From assembly GCF_001469215.1 (NCBI RefSeq), contig NZ_LOFH01000006.1, positions 186,001-250,000 of the forward strand: DNA of 64,000 bases, read 5' to 3'. Below the pieces are notes generated by a model, which did no database searches, was not told the origin of the DNA, and worked only from the letters and a program-made list of their open reading frames with translations. Positions within the stretch are counted from its first letter, which is position 1; each line of letters opens with the position of its first letter. A program made the translations under genes and the position numbers. Shown here piece by piece: positions 44,114-53,800 of this stretch. The stretch comes from Pseudoalteromonas sp. H105 (lineage in GTDB: Bacteria; Pseudomonadota; Gammaproteobacteria; Enterobacterales; Alteromonadaceae).

Positions 44114-45441
44114 TAATAATCAATCTCAAATTTTTGTAAGCGCCTGTAAAGAGCTTGCCGACTCATACCAAACTGCCTAGCAACCTTAGCAATGACTCCC
44201 TGATGAAGGTGCATAGCTTGCTCTATATCGTGTTTTGTCACTTCCGTTTTTACTGCCGTGTTGCTTATGGTGGGGTTTTGCAATGCAAAGTCCACTAAAG
44301 TAATCACACCCATTGGGTTTAAAACGGCTGCTCGTTTACATGCATTCTCGAGTTCGCGTACATTGCCAGGCCAGCTATGGGCTAATAATGCTTGTTCAGT
44401 TTCAACGCTGATCTCTCGGTTGCTCAAAAAGTGGTTTGCTAGCACCAAAATATCATCTGGACGTTCAGCAAGGCCGGGTAAATTTAATTCAATAACATTA
44501 AGACGATAATATAAATCTTCTCTGAACTTACCGAGTCTAATCGCGTTAACCAAGTTTTCATTGGTCGCTGAGATGACGCGCACAGTGACCTTTCGTGTTT
44601 GAGTTGAGCCGAGTCGTTCAAATTCACCAGTTTGTAATACACGGAGTAACTTCATTTGTCCTGAAAGGGGGAGGTTACCAATTTCGTCTAGGAATAATGT
44701 GCCCCCATCGGCGGCTTCAAAGCGGCCAATACGTTGTTTTGTTATCCCTGTGTAAGCCCCTGCTTCTGCTCCGAATAACTCGGCTTCAATAAGTTCACTT
44801 GGCAGGGCACCAGCATTCACCGTAATGAAGGGCTGCTCATGCAATAGTGAGTTAGCTTGAATGATGTGCGCTATGCGTTCTTTACCACTGCCGTTAGGGC
44901 CTGTTATGAGAACTGACACATCTGACTTTGCTACTTGAATAGCCATATTGAGAATATTTTCCATGGCTGTGCTTTTGTATACTAAACCGACTAGTTTTGC
45001 ATCATTTATACTTTTATCGCGCTCTTGTTGATGACGCTCATAAATCGCGTTTTGTTGTTTAACGTTACCAAGTTCAATTAAGTTAGTGACACACGTTAGC
45101 AGTTTTGTATCATCCCACGGTTTGGGTAGGTAGTCTGCGGCGCCTGCTTTAACAAGCTCTATGGCTATTTCAAGCTCTGTCCATGCGGTAATTAAAATAA
45201 TGGGTAAGTGTGGATTGAGTTGCCTTAATTGATAAAAAAGAGCTTTACCTTCTTCACCAGAGGTTGTGTCTGCAGTGAAGTTCATATCTTGGATGACCAA
45301 CACAATACGTTGATATTGCACCACTTGAATGGCTTCAAATGGATTAGTGGCAGTCACAACGGCAAAGTCATGAATTTCCAGTAGTAATGATAGCGCCTCT
45401 AAAACAGCGGGGTTATCATCAACGATAAGTATTTTTTCCAT
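44113..45441 (-). CDS. NtrC-family sigma-54 response regulator
   Basis: 442 residues. Receiver with acidic D8/D9 and D52 (LVIQDMNF). AAA+ domain with Walker A TGPNGSGKERI, Walker B GGTLFLDEIGN and the loop that contacts sigma-54 reading GAYTGI rather than the usual GAFTGA. The Fis-type HTH at the C-terminus (VARQFGMSRQALYRRLQKF) binds enhancer DNA. It should activate the sigma-54 promoter at 50190-50205 through the palindromes at 50259-50292. It lies 83 bases after the last permease gene, with a hairpin between. Confidence 0.88.
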   Translation of the reverse strand: MEKILIVDDNPAVLEALSLLLEIHDFAVVTATNPFEAIQVVQYQRIVLVIQDMNFTADTTSGEEGKALFYQLRQLNPHLPIILITAWTELEIAIELVKAGAADYLPKPWDDTKLLTCVTNLIELGNVKQQNAIYERHQQERDKSINDAKLVGLVYKSTAMENILNMAIQVAKSDVSVLITGPNGSGKERIAHIIQANSLLHEQPFITVNAGALPSELIEAELFGAEAGAYTGITKQRIGRFEAADGGTLFLDEIGNLPLSGQMKLLRVLQTGEFERLGSTQTRKVTVRVISATNENLVNAIRLGKFREDLYYRLNVIELNLPGLAERPDDILVLANHFLSNREISVETEQALLAHSWPGNVRELENACKRAAVLNPMGVITLVDFALQNPTISNTAVKTEVTKHDIEQAMHLHQGVIAKVARQFGMSRQALYRRLQKFEIDY

Positions 45442-45480
45442 GAGAATATAATCGCTGTTTTTATTATCTTTATTTTAAAA

Positions 45481-45508
45481 TGCTACACGGTATTACACCA
45501 GTGTAGCA
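45481..45508 (-). other. Hairpin between permease and regulator genes
   Basis: TGCTACAC (45481-45488) and GTGTAGCA (45501-45508) are perfect inverted repeats, followed on the minus strand by TTTTAAAA. It could be a partial terminator or mRNA-stability element that sets the ratio of transporter to regulator. Confidence 0.45.
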
Positions 45509-45524
45509 CAGGTTGGGAATGGCT

Positions 45525-46730
45525 TTATATGGTTCGCGTAGCAATGCTAGGGGATATATTCGCCGCACGTCTGGCTGGACCAAATACCGCAAGTAAACTC
45601 ATTACAAATACCATAATTGCGGTGCCTGCTATATAGCTTGTTGGCAGTGCGGCAATTGAAAAGTGTTGCATGAGCAATTGCCCAAGTAATAAGGCTGCGA
45701 TACAACCTAAGATTAAACCAATACTACAAATCATGGCGTTTTCAACTAAGAAATAGCTAATGATGGCAGACTTTCTCGCGCCCAATGCACGACGGGTACC
45801 AATTTGTTTAGTCCGCTTACTGATATTAAATAAAGTTAAGCCGAAGATACCCAGAGCAGTTACCAGAACTAATATAGTGATGAGCACAATTAACATGCGC
45901 ATCATTAAGGTGTCTTGCGCCATGTAACTTTCTTTGGCTTCATCTAAACCTCGCACTCTTACAATCACGCGTTTGTCATAGTTTTTTAGCATCTCATCTT
46001 CAATTGTACTCGTTAATTGTGCACGTTGACTGGCATCGGTACGGACGATAAAGTTACCTGAAATATTGGGGTTAATATAAGGGATTAAAGCAACACTATC
46101 AGGGCGGCTATCTTTGAGCCAAGGGCCTTTAGCTTTTTTGATAGTGCCGACTATTTTAAGTGCAATATCACCTAAATATACGGTTTTCCCTACAGCATCT
46201 GTATCAGGAAATAATTCATCGGCCAGTGCTTGGGTAATGATAGTGACATTAGCACGTTGCTCATTATTATCAGTCACAATAACTTCACTTTCGTTGAAGT
46301 TTCGCCCAGCAGCAAGTTCAAGTCCTAAAGTATTTAAAGCATGGTCATCCGTAAAAAAATAAGACGTTCTGGCTGATAGCCCAGGCTCGGGAGCTGGGTT
46401 AATACTCAAGTCAGATGCACTGCCACTGCCTGAAAGTGGTGTATTACTAATATAAGCGGCATCAATTACGCCGGGTAACCCACGTAACATTGCTTCGTCC
46501 AGCTCAAACTGCTGGTGACTAGAAACATCACCACCAAACAACATGACATGGAATGAAAATATTTCGTCTTCAGGATAGCCTGTTTCTTGACTTAAATAGC
46601 TGACTTTATCTTCAATTATAAATGCAGCATTACTGACAATCGCAGTGGTGATAGCAATTTGAAGCAATAGCAATAAGGCGCCTATTTTTGAACGGCATAA
46701 CGCGTGAAAAATTGGTTTTATTTCTAACAT
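45525..46730 (-). CDS. ABC transporter permease, MacB/FtsX type
   Basis: 401 residues. MacB-like layout: one membrane segment near the N-terminus (about 15-35), a periplasmic domain (about 40-270) and three C-terminal segments in the FtsX-type domain (about 283-310, 330-350, 365-385). Second of two permeases in the set, so the transporter probably works as a heterodimer. It is likely to move a peptide or drug from the periplasm through TolC. The periplasmic domain of this gene and of its neighbour differ, as expected for a heterodimer. Confidence 0.85.
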   Translation of the reverse strand: MLEIKPIFHALCRSKIGALLLLLQIAITTAIVSNAAFIIEDKVSYLSQETGYPEDEIFSFHVMLFGGDVSSHQQFELDEAMLRGLPGVIDAAYISNTPLSGSGSASDLSINPAPEPGLSARTSYFFTDDHALNTLGLELAAGRNFNESEVIVTDNNEQRANVTIITQALADELFPDTDAVGKTVYLGDIALKIVGTIKKAKGPWLKDSRPDSVALIPYINPNISGNFIVRTDASQRAQLTSTIEDEMLKNYDKRVIVRVRGLDEAKESYMAQDTLMMRMLIVLITILVLVTALGIFGLTLFNISKRTKQIGTRRALGARKSAIISYFLVENAMICSIGLILGCIAALLLGQLLMQHFSIAALPTSYIAGTAIMVFVMSLLAVFGPARRAANISPSIATRTI

Positions 46731-46739
46731 AATATGCTC

Positions 46740-48053
46740 CTATTGGCTCTTTAGGTAAATTGCAGGGTTGGTTTTACATACTAACCAAGCAGGATAGAGT
46801 CCGGCTAAGATACAGGTTGTAATTGCAATAATAGGTGCACTGAGTAACATGGTGATATCCATAGTGGCGATTGATGAGTAATAATCATAACTTTGACGAA
46901 CCCCCCACAGCCCTAATTGTGCAAGTACGATACCGATTAAACCACCGAAACATCCGAGCATTGCAACTTCAACAAGGTGTTGCAAAAATACTTGGCGCTT
47001 ACTGGCCCCTAAAGCGCGGCGTACACCCACTTCTGGTGCGCGGCGTAAAAATTTTGCTAACAATAAGCCAAGTATATTGGCTAGGCATACGGCTAAAAAC
47101 ATAAAACTTAAGGCGACTAAGATTTTATTGTCTTCACTGATTACATTGTTGTATTCCATCCATTGGTTGACATCTCGTAAGCTATAAATAAGCTCTTTAC
47201 GATTAAAACGGCCACGCTTTTGTTGCTCTTCCATATAAGCCATTAAAAAGGTTTCATAGTCTTCTTTTTGCTGTGCGCTGTTTAATTCCACCCAAAATTG
47301 AACCCATACCATCTCCGACTGTAGCTTAGCTTTAAAGCTTCTAACGTCTTCATGTTTCCAGCCATTGGTATTACCCCAGTTACCAAACTCTTTCGCTTCA
47401 ACAAGGCTAAATGGTAAAAACATGCTCTCAGGCTCATTAAAGGCACCATTATTTAAATCGTAGTACTTAACCACTAAAGGCCAGTTCTTTGTGACGCCAA
47501 TAACTTCATAGCTTTCGTTATCAAGGTAAATGATATTACCGATAGAATTTTCACCAGCGAATAGCCTTTCATTCAATTCTTCACTTATGACAACGACAGG
47601 AGCTGCGTTTTCTTCTTGCTGTTGCGACCATTTATTGCCATACAAGAACTCAAGTTGAAACATGTCAAAAAATTCAGGCGTGGTCATCCGCGCACTTTTG
47701 CTAAAAGGCTTAACAGTGTCTGAGTCGGTATAAATAGAAAAGCCACTACGTAGCATACTCAAGCGTTTGCCTTCAGTGTTAGCACGATATAAATTGGTCG
47801 CATCTTTGTATGTCAACTGAAGCGGCAAATTATCGTTTGTCCACCACGTATTGCCATCATCCATTATTTGCAGTTGCACGCTAAACAGTTGGCTGCTTTT
47901 ACTAGGGATTGGGTCGCTCGCCATCATGTGGTAAACGCTTAGACTTGTCATGGTTACGCCAATACCAATGGCAATGGCTAAAACCATTAAAAAGCTCACC
48001 AATGGTGTGCGTTTAAAACTACGCCAACTTAAATCAAGGTAATGTAATAGCAT
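46740..48053 (-). CDS. ABC transporter permease, MacB/FtsX type
   Basis: 437 residues. N-terminal segment about 18-40, periplasmic MacB core (about 50-300) and C-terminal FtsX segments (about 320-345, 365-385, 400-425; KILVALSFMFLAVCLANILG, ALGASKRQVFLQHLVEVAML). Expected to pair with the downstream permease and with the ATPase encoded next to it. Starts three bases after the ATPase stop. Confidence 0.85.
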   Translation of the reverse strand: MLLHYLDLSWRSFKRTPLVSFLMVLAIAIGIGVTMTSLSVYHMMASDPIPSKSSQLFSVQLQIMDDGNTWWTNDNLPLQLTYKDATNLYRANTEGKRLSMLRSGFSIYTDSDTVKPFSKSARMTTPEFFDMFQLEFLYGNKWSQQQEENAAPVVVISEELNERLFAGENSIGNIIYLDNESYEVIGVTKNWPLVVKYYDLNNGAFNEPESMFLPFSLVEAKEFGNWGNTNGWKHEDVRSFKAKLQSEMVWVQFWVELNSAQQKEDYETFLMAYMEEQQKRGRFNRKELIYSLRDVNQWMEYNNVISEDNKILVALSFMFLAVCLANILGLLLAKFLRRAPEVGVRRALGASKRQVFLQHLVEVAMLGCFGGLIGIVLAQLGLWGVRQSYDYYSSIATMDITMLLSAPIIAITTCILAGLYPAWLVCKTNPAIYLKSQ

Positions 48054-48056
48054 GAC

Positions 48057-48767
48057 TTATGCTCCTGCAACATTTCTAAGGTTTTGTGCGCCTTGATATA
48101 AGGTAAAATCGGCAAGTTGCCCATCGACTACTTGAATATTGCGCGGTGCCCGTCTAGCAAGCTCTGGATCATGAGTTACCATCACAATGGTTGCACCATC
48201 GCGGTTAATTTGCTCTAGCAATTCCATCACTTGTCGTGCCATTAAACTATCGAGATTACCTGTTGGTTCATCGGCCAATAAAAAACGTGGCTCACCAGCA
48301 AGGGCACGGGCTATCGCGACTCGCTGTTGTTGGCCGCCTGAAAGTTGTTGTGGTAAATGTTTAGCGCGTGAGGCAAGGCCAACTTGCTCTAAGCACTGTT
48401 CGATACGACGTTTTCGTTCAGCGCTTTTAATACCACGATAGCGCAGTGGTACTTCAATATTCTCGTATAAATTTAAATCAGGTATGAGGTTAAAACCTTG
48501 GAAAATAAAACCGATTTTTTGATTACGTACATCAGCGCGTTGATTGTCGTTGAGTTTGCCGACATCAATCCCATCAAGCAGATATTCACCACTACTAAAA
48601 GGCTCTAGCATACCTGCGATATTTAAAAATGTGGTTTTCCCCGAGCCGCTAGGGCCTGTTACAGCAATGAACTCGCCTTCTTCTACTTGCAAATTAAAGT
48701 CACGTAATGCGTGTGTTTGTACCATTTCAGTTTGGTATAATTTACTGATATTATTCATTTTTAGCAT
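48057..48767 (-). CDS. ABC transporter ATPase, MacB/LolD type
   Basis: 236 residues. Walker A GPSGSGKTTFLNIAG (about 38-46), Q-loop region NQKIGFIFQGFNLI, signature LSGGQQQRVAIARAL, Walker B FLLADEPTGNLDS and H-loop VTHD. It drives export with the two permeases. Located between the membrane fusion protein gene and the permeases. Confidence 0.92.
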   Translation of the reverse strand: MLKMNNISKLYQTEMVQTHALRDFNLQVEEGEFIAVTGPSGSGKTTFLNIAGMLEPFSSGEYLLDGIDVGKLNDNQRADVRNQKIGFIFQGFNLIPDLNLYENIEVPLRYRGIKSAERKRRIEQCLEQVGLASRAKHLPQQLSGGQQQRVAIARALAGEPRFLLADEPTGNLDSLMARQVMELLEQINRDGATIVMVTHDPELARRAPRNIQVVDGQLADFTLYQGAQNLRNVAGA

Positions 48768-48800
48768 GGTTATAATCCTTTTATTGTTTAAACGTCGCGA

Positions 48801-50054
48801 TTAGCGAAGTAATAAGGTGGATGCTTTTTTAAAATTGTCATAGGTTGAGATGATCAATTGATCCCCAGGCTCCACACCAGTCATAATTTCGACAGCATTG
48901 ATACTGGTTGCCCCAATTGAAATATCTATTCGTTGCGCAGAGTCACCAATGACTTTATAAGCGTGAGTACCTCCTTGTTGGATGAACGCACCGCGTTTAA
49001 CTTGCAAAACATTATCGCGATTTTCTAGCAAAATACGGGCGGTCAATCGTTGATTCTGTCGAATACCGGTGAGTTCTTTATTAAATCTGACACGTGTGGT
49101 GACTTCTCTGTTATTAACTTCAGGTGAAATTGCGCTGAGCGTACCAATTACTTTGTTAGCCCCTAATATTAGCTCTACTGTCATTCCTAGGCCTAGTTCA
49201 TTGGCATAACTTTCAGGGACCTGCAGTTCTGCTTCAAAGTTACTTAAATCGACTAAAGTCATTAGCGGTTGGCTTTGCGTAACGGCTTCTTTTTGTTGTA
49301 CTAGTAAATTCCCGACGATGCCAGAGACACTGGCTTCAATAGTGAGATTGCCGACTTGGCGATTCAGATCGTCGACGATAAGCTGTTGGCGCCCTAAATC
49401 TTGTTCAGCAGCTTGAAGTTCAAATGTTAATGTGTCCTTCGCTAACGCGACTTCTTGCTCGGCATGTTTGTATGAAAGCTTGGCGCGAGCTAAGTCATCG
49501 ACTGCTTTTTCTAAATCAATTTGGCTAATTAAATTTTTGGAAATTGACAGTTTAGCGCGGCGGTTTTCTCTGTCAGCAGCATTGAGTTCAACTTGCGCGA
49601 GATCGAGTGCTTTAGTTAAGCTGAGTTTCTGTCTGCGAGCTTCTAGGTGTTTACGCCTTAGCTCACCATCAAGGCGCACCAACACAGATTGTTGCTGCTT
49701 TAATTCATTGGTGAGTTCTGGGCTATCAACAATAGCGATGATTGCACCTTTGTTGACGCTATCACCTGCTTTTACACGCAAATCTACATAGCCTCGTTCA
49801 GGGCTGTACACCTTAGGTGCACTTGCAGCAACAACTTTACCACTGGCCGATACATCCCTTACTAGAGTAGCGAGTGTCACGGGGGCGATACGCACGGTAT
49901 TTTTATCTACAGAAATCGTCCCTTTTTCATTACCCATGAATGCCTGGGCACATAATGCGACAAAAGACATAATGGTAGCGACAACGATGATAGGTTTTTT
50001 ATAGTTTTTAGTTTGAACAACAGAGCTGTCCTGTGCACTCGTATCTTTTATCAT
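48801..50054 (-). CDS. Membrane fusion protein (HlyD/MacA-like)
   Basis: 417 residues. One membrane anchor (about 18-38). Beta-barrel and lipoyl-like parts surround a long alpha-helical hairpin (about 125-230, LRRKHLEARRQKLSLTKALD and VALAKDTLTFELQAAEQDL), as in MacA/HlyD-family adaptors. It links the inner-membrane transporter to TolC. It is the first large gene of the minus-strand operon; the small ORF upstream and the sigma-54 promoter lie ahead of it. Confidence 0.9.
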   Translation of the reverse strand: MIKDTSAQDSSVVQTKNYKKPIIVVATIMSFVALCAQAFMGNEKGTISVDKNTVRIAPVTLATLVRDVSASGKVVAASAPKVYSPERGYVDLRVKAGDSVNKGAIIAIVDSPELTNELKQQQSVLVRLDGELRRKHLEARRQKLSLTKALDLAQVELNAADRENRRAKLSISKNLISQIDLEKAVDDLARAKLSYKHAEQEVALAKDTLTFELQAAEQDLGRQQLIVDDLNRQVGNLTIEASVSGIVGNLLVQQKEAVTQSQPLMTLVDLSNFEAELQVPESYANELGLGMTVELILGANKVIGTLSAISPEVNNREVTTRVRFNKELTGIRQNQRLTARILLENRDNVLQVKRGAFIQQGGTHAYKVIGDSAQRIDISIGATSINAVEIMTGVEPGDQLIISTYDNFKKASTLLLR

Positions 50055-50075
50055 GGGGCTTCCTTCTTTTTAAAT

Positions 50076-50156
50076 CTATTTTTCGAAGTATGTAATCATT
50101 AAGCTCACTGCAAACACGGTTATTGGTGAAACTAAAAACAAACTGAGAATAAACAT
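50076..50156 (-). CDS. 26-residue membrane peptide at the head of the efflux operon
   Basis: Minus-strand ATG at 50156 with AGGA (50164-50167) seven bases upstream. It encodes MFILSLFLVSPITVFAVSLM plus six further residues, ending FEK, then TAG: a short, highly hydrophobic helix with a charged tail. It ends 21 bases before the membrane fusion protein start and begins about 22 bases after the expected start of sigma-54 transcription, so it should be the first gene translated. The size recalls KdpF- or AcrZ-like small partners of transport complexes. No homologue is recognised; its expression is untested. Confidence 0.55.
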   Translation of the reverse strand: MFILSLFLVSPITVFAVSLMITYFEK

Positions 50157-50189
50157 AATGGTGTCCTATTAATAACGTAATCTTTATAT

Positions 50190-50205
50190 TCGATTACCGT
50201 GCCAA
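50190..50205 (-). promoter_or_regulatory. Sigma-54-type promoter of the efflux operon
   Basis: Minus-strand TTGGCACGGTAATCGA. The -24 part TGGCACG is perfect; at -12 the G is present but the C is A (GG-N10-GA in place of GG-N10-GC). Expected start of transcription is near 50178. Together with the NtrC-family regulator in the operon this is a reasonable assignment. Confidence 0.55.
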
Positions 50206-50258
50206 GTTTTAAGTTGTTGATTTTTAGATTTAAAAATCAATCACGTTCCGTTCTTATG

Positions 50259-50270
50259 TGTCCGCGGACA
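50259..50270. promoter_or_regulatory. Palindromic enhancer-like site 1
   Basis: TGTCCGCGGACA is a perfect 12-bp palindrome. Its centre is 20.5 bp from site 2, about two helical turns. It lies about 56 bp upstream of the -24 element, a typical enhancer position for NtrC-family regulators. Confidence 0.7.
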
Positions 50271-50277
50271 GAAAAAG

Positions 50278-50292
50278 TGTCCGCAGCGGACA
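50278..50292. promoter_or_regulatory. Palindromic enhancer-like site 2
   Basis: TGTCCGC-A-GCGGACA, a perfect palindrome around one central base. It shares TGTCCGC/GCGGACA arms with site 1. Confidence 0.7.
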
Positions 50293-50509
50293 TATGAAAT
50301 TTTTGCCTTCCCTTAGGGTTAACTCTACAAAGCAATTGTGTAAAAAAGGTCAGCTGCTGCGCTATTTATGCATTTCTGTCTGTTTTATGCAGCTTGAAAG
50401 GCCTAGCGTGATGAGTGATAGATTGACAGATCACTTAAGTTAAGCAGTCCACATAAGTAACAAACCAACGTAAAGGTGACACTACATGGTGATTATCACT
50501 GAATTCGAT

Positions 50510-50527
50510 AGTGAATATTTATTCACT
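50510..50527 (+). promoter_or_regulatory. ARG box 1 upstream of gltB
   Basis: AGTGAATATTTATTCACT; the core TGAATATTTATTCA fits the ArgR consensus TNTGAATWWWWATTCANW. About 180 bp upstream of ARG box 2. Confidence 0.6.
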
Positions 50528-50693
50528 TTATGGCTGGTTTACGTTTACGTAAACTGTGCTTTTTAAACTGCTTTTTTTACAAGTTGTTAAATTTGACACC
50601 AGTGTCATAAAAAAATAATGGGTGTTTCTTCGCTAAATGTTAAAAAATGGCACGAAATAAAAAGATTGTACTTGCGTGAGAAATATTCAAGAA

Positions 50694-50711
50694 TGTGAAT
50701 ATGTATTCATC
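50694..50711 (+). promoter_or_regulatory. ARG box 2 upstream of gltB
   Basis: TGTGAATATGTATTCATC, core TGAATATGTATTCA, a near-consensus ArgR site. It overlaps the -35 of the candidate promoter below, so ArgR would block it. ArgR is known to act on gltBD in E. coli. Confidence 0.65.
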
Positions 50712-50734
50712 ATGCTATTGACTCTGTGTACAAT
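50706..50734 (+). promoter_or_regulatory. Candidate gltB promoter
   Basis: TACAAT at 50729-50734 (five of six to TATAAT) with TTCATC at 50706-50711, 17 bases upstream, a weak -35. TTGACT at 50718 would give a different pair (TAGTTT at 50741). The first overlaps ARG box 2. Confidence 0.4.
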
Positions 50735-50814
50735 TGGCGATAGTTTTGACTGTCTGCTAGCAAACCGTCAAGAAGGTCTTTAATAGCTAGCTGTTGTAGC
50801 AAGGGGAGGGGTCT

Positions 50815-53800
50815 ATGTTATACGACTCAAAATTAGAAAAAGATAATTGTGGCTTTGGCTTGATAGCCCAAGTTAATGGTCAGGCTAGTCATCGCTTAAT
50901 AAGAACGGCGATCACAGGTCTTGATCGTATGGAACACCGTGGCGGTATTTCTGCTGATGGTAAAACAGGCGATGGCTGTGGTTTATTATTACAAAAACCA
51001 GACAGTTTTTTCCGCGCAATCGCCAATGAGCAAAATTGGCACTTAGGAAAAAATTATGCTGTAGGTATGATTTTCCTAAATTCAGATCCCGTGCTTGCGC
51101 AAACTGCGAAAGATGTATTGAGAGAAGAACTCGAAAAAGAAACCCTTAATATTCAAGGCTGGCGTGTTGTACCTACGGATGCTTCATGCTTGGGGCCAAT
51201 TGCAAAAAAGCAGCTGCCAAATTTTGAGCAAATTTTTGTTAATGCACCAGAGGGTTGGCGCCCAAAAGATTTAGAGCGTCGTTTATATGTAGCGCGTCGC
51301 CGTGCTGAAAAACGCTTAAGCAATGATGAAGGCTTTTACATTGCAAGTCTATCTGGGTTAGTCACTATCTACAAAGGCTTGATGATGCCGGTAGATTTAC
51401 CTAACTTTTATTTAGACTTAGCTGATATTCGCATGACCAGCGCGATTTGTGTTTTTCATCAACGCTTTTCAACAAATACACAGCCTCGTTGGCCGCTTGC
51501 GCAACCATTTCGTTATTTAGCGCACAATGGCGAAATCAACACGATTCAAGGTAATCGCCAATGGGCGCGTGCGCGCTCGTACAAGTTTGCCTCGCCACTT
51601 ATTCCAGATCTACAAACCGCCGCGCCATTTGTTAATGAGACTGGTTCGGATTCATCAAGCTTAGATAATATGCTTGAGCTGTTTTTAGCAGGTGGTATGG
51701 ATCTATTCCGTGCAATGCGAATGCTTGTGCCACCGGCATGGCAAAAAAACCGAGCCATGGATGAAGACTTACGCGCATTTTATGATTTCAACTCAATGCA
51801 CATGGAACCATGGGATGGCCCTGCGGGTATCGTTATGTCTGATGGTCGTTTTGCGGCATGTAATCTAGACCGTAACGGTTTGCGTCCTGCGCGTTATGTG
51901 ATCACACAAGACGGTTTTATTACACTTGCCTCAGAAGTGGGTATTTGGGATTACACTGCAGATGAAGTGGTCGAAAAAGGCCGTGTTGGTCCGGGGGAAC
52001 TTCTCGTTATTGACACACACTTAGGCAAGATTTGGCACTCTGATGAAATCGATCAAGATTTGAAAGCACGTCACCCTTACAAGGCTTGGCTTGAAGAAAA
52101 TGTTAAGCGTTTAACCCCGTTTGAAAAATTAGCAGAAAAAGACGCGGGAAATCGTTCTTTTGATGATGAAACATTGCTTAAGTACCAAAAAATGTTTGGT
52201 TTTACCAATGAGGAATTAGATAGCGTCGTTCGTGTAATGGGCGAAATTGGTCAAGAAGCAACGGGCTCTATGGGGGACGATACACCATTCGCCGTATTGT
52301 CTGAGGGTAACCGTTCGGTGTTTGATTATTTCCGCCAAAAGTTTGCGCAAGTAACCAATCCGCCTATCGATCCACTTCGTGAAAATCACGTTATGTCTCT
52401 GGCGACTTGTATTGGAAGTGAACAAAACGTATTTAACGAAACTACGGGTCATGCTAAACGCTTACAATTTGATACCCCTATTTTAATGTACGCAGACATG
52501 CAACAGTTACTCAGCGCCGACCAGGCACATTATAGCTATTGTAAAATTGACATTACTTACAGCGAAGAAGAAGGGCTCGCAGATGCAGTCGCCCGTATTT
52601 GTGATGAAGCGCAAGAAAAAGCAGCTGGTGGCTGTGTCATGCTGTTTTTAAGTGATCGTAACTTTGATGAGACCAAACTGCCAATCCCAGCTGCAATGGC
52701 GGTGGGTGCAGTTCAAAAACGTCTTGTAGATAATAATTTACGTTGTGAATCAAATATCATTATTGAAACGGGTAGCGTTCGTGATGCACATCAATTCGCG
52801 GTATTAATTGGCTTTGGTGCAACGGCAATCTATCCATATCTTGCCTATGAATCACTGGTTGCAATGAGTGACGCTAAGATAATCAATAAAAGCTATTGTG
52901 AAGTTACACTTGCTTATCGTAATGCGATAAACAAAGGTCTTTACAAGATTATGTCGAAGATGGGTATTAGTACCGTCGCTTCGTACCGTTGTTCTATGTT
53001 GTTTGAAGCCGTAGGTCTGTCAAATTCGGTAGTTGATACCTGCTTTTACGGTGTGACAAGTCGTATTCAAGGTGCCTGTTTTAGCGACTTTGATGAAGAC
53101 CAACGCAAATTACACAAGTTAGCGCACAGTAAGCGTAAGTTATTAAGCCATGGCGGTTTATTAAAATACGTTCATGGCGGCGAATATCATGCTTACAACC
53201 CTGATGTGATTCAAACTCTGCAAAAAGCCGTGCGTTCAGGTGAATATACTGATTACAGTGTGTATGCAGATTTAGTTAACAAACGCCCAATTTCTACATT
53301 GCGCGATATGTTAGCACTAAAATTGCCGGCAGAGGGCATCAGTATTGATGATGTAGAGCCTGCGACCGAGCTTTATAAACGTTTTGACTCGGCGGCGATG
53401 AGTATAGGTGCATTATCACCAGAAGCACATGAAGCACTTGCGATTGCGATGAACCGTTTAGGCGGTTGTTCGAACTCGGGTGAGGGTGGTGAAGATAAAT
53501 TACGCTACGGTACTGAGAAAAACTCACGTATCAAGCAGGTTGCCTCTGGCCGGTTTGGTGTAACACCGCATTACTTACGCAGTGCTGATGTTATTCAAAT
53601 TAAAGTAGCGCAAGGGGCAAAACCGGGTGAAGGTGGTCAATTACCAGGAGAGAAAGTGACTCCTTATATTGCAAAACTTCGTTATTCCGTTCCGGGAGTA
53701 ACGTTAATTTCACCTCCTCCACATCATGACATTTACTCTATTGAAGATTTAGCGCAACTGATTTTTGATTTGAAGCAGGTTAACCCTAACGCGTTAATCT

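Larger units (their letters stand above)
50055..50814. promoter_or_regulatory. Divergent efflux-operon/gltB regulatory region
   Basis: 760 bases between two large operons, with all the regulatory items listed separately: the small ORF, the sigma-54 promoter, two enhancer-like palindromes, two ARG boxes and a gltB promoter candidate. The remaining stretch 50300-50500 shows no gene; a plus-strand open frame there lacks any support. Confidence 0.6.

Noticed and set aside
50258..50443. Plus-strand open frame of 61 codons over the enhancer palindromes
   Set aside because: It overlaps the palindromic sites, has no ribosome site and no recognisable protein character.
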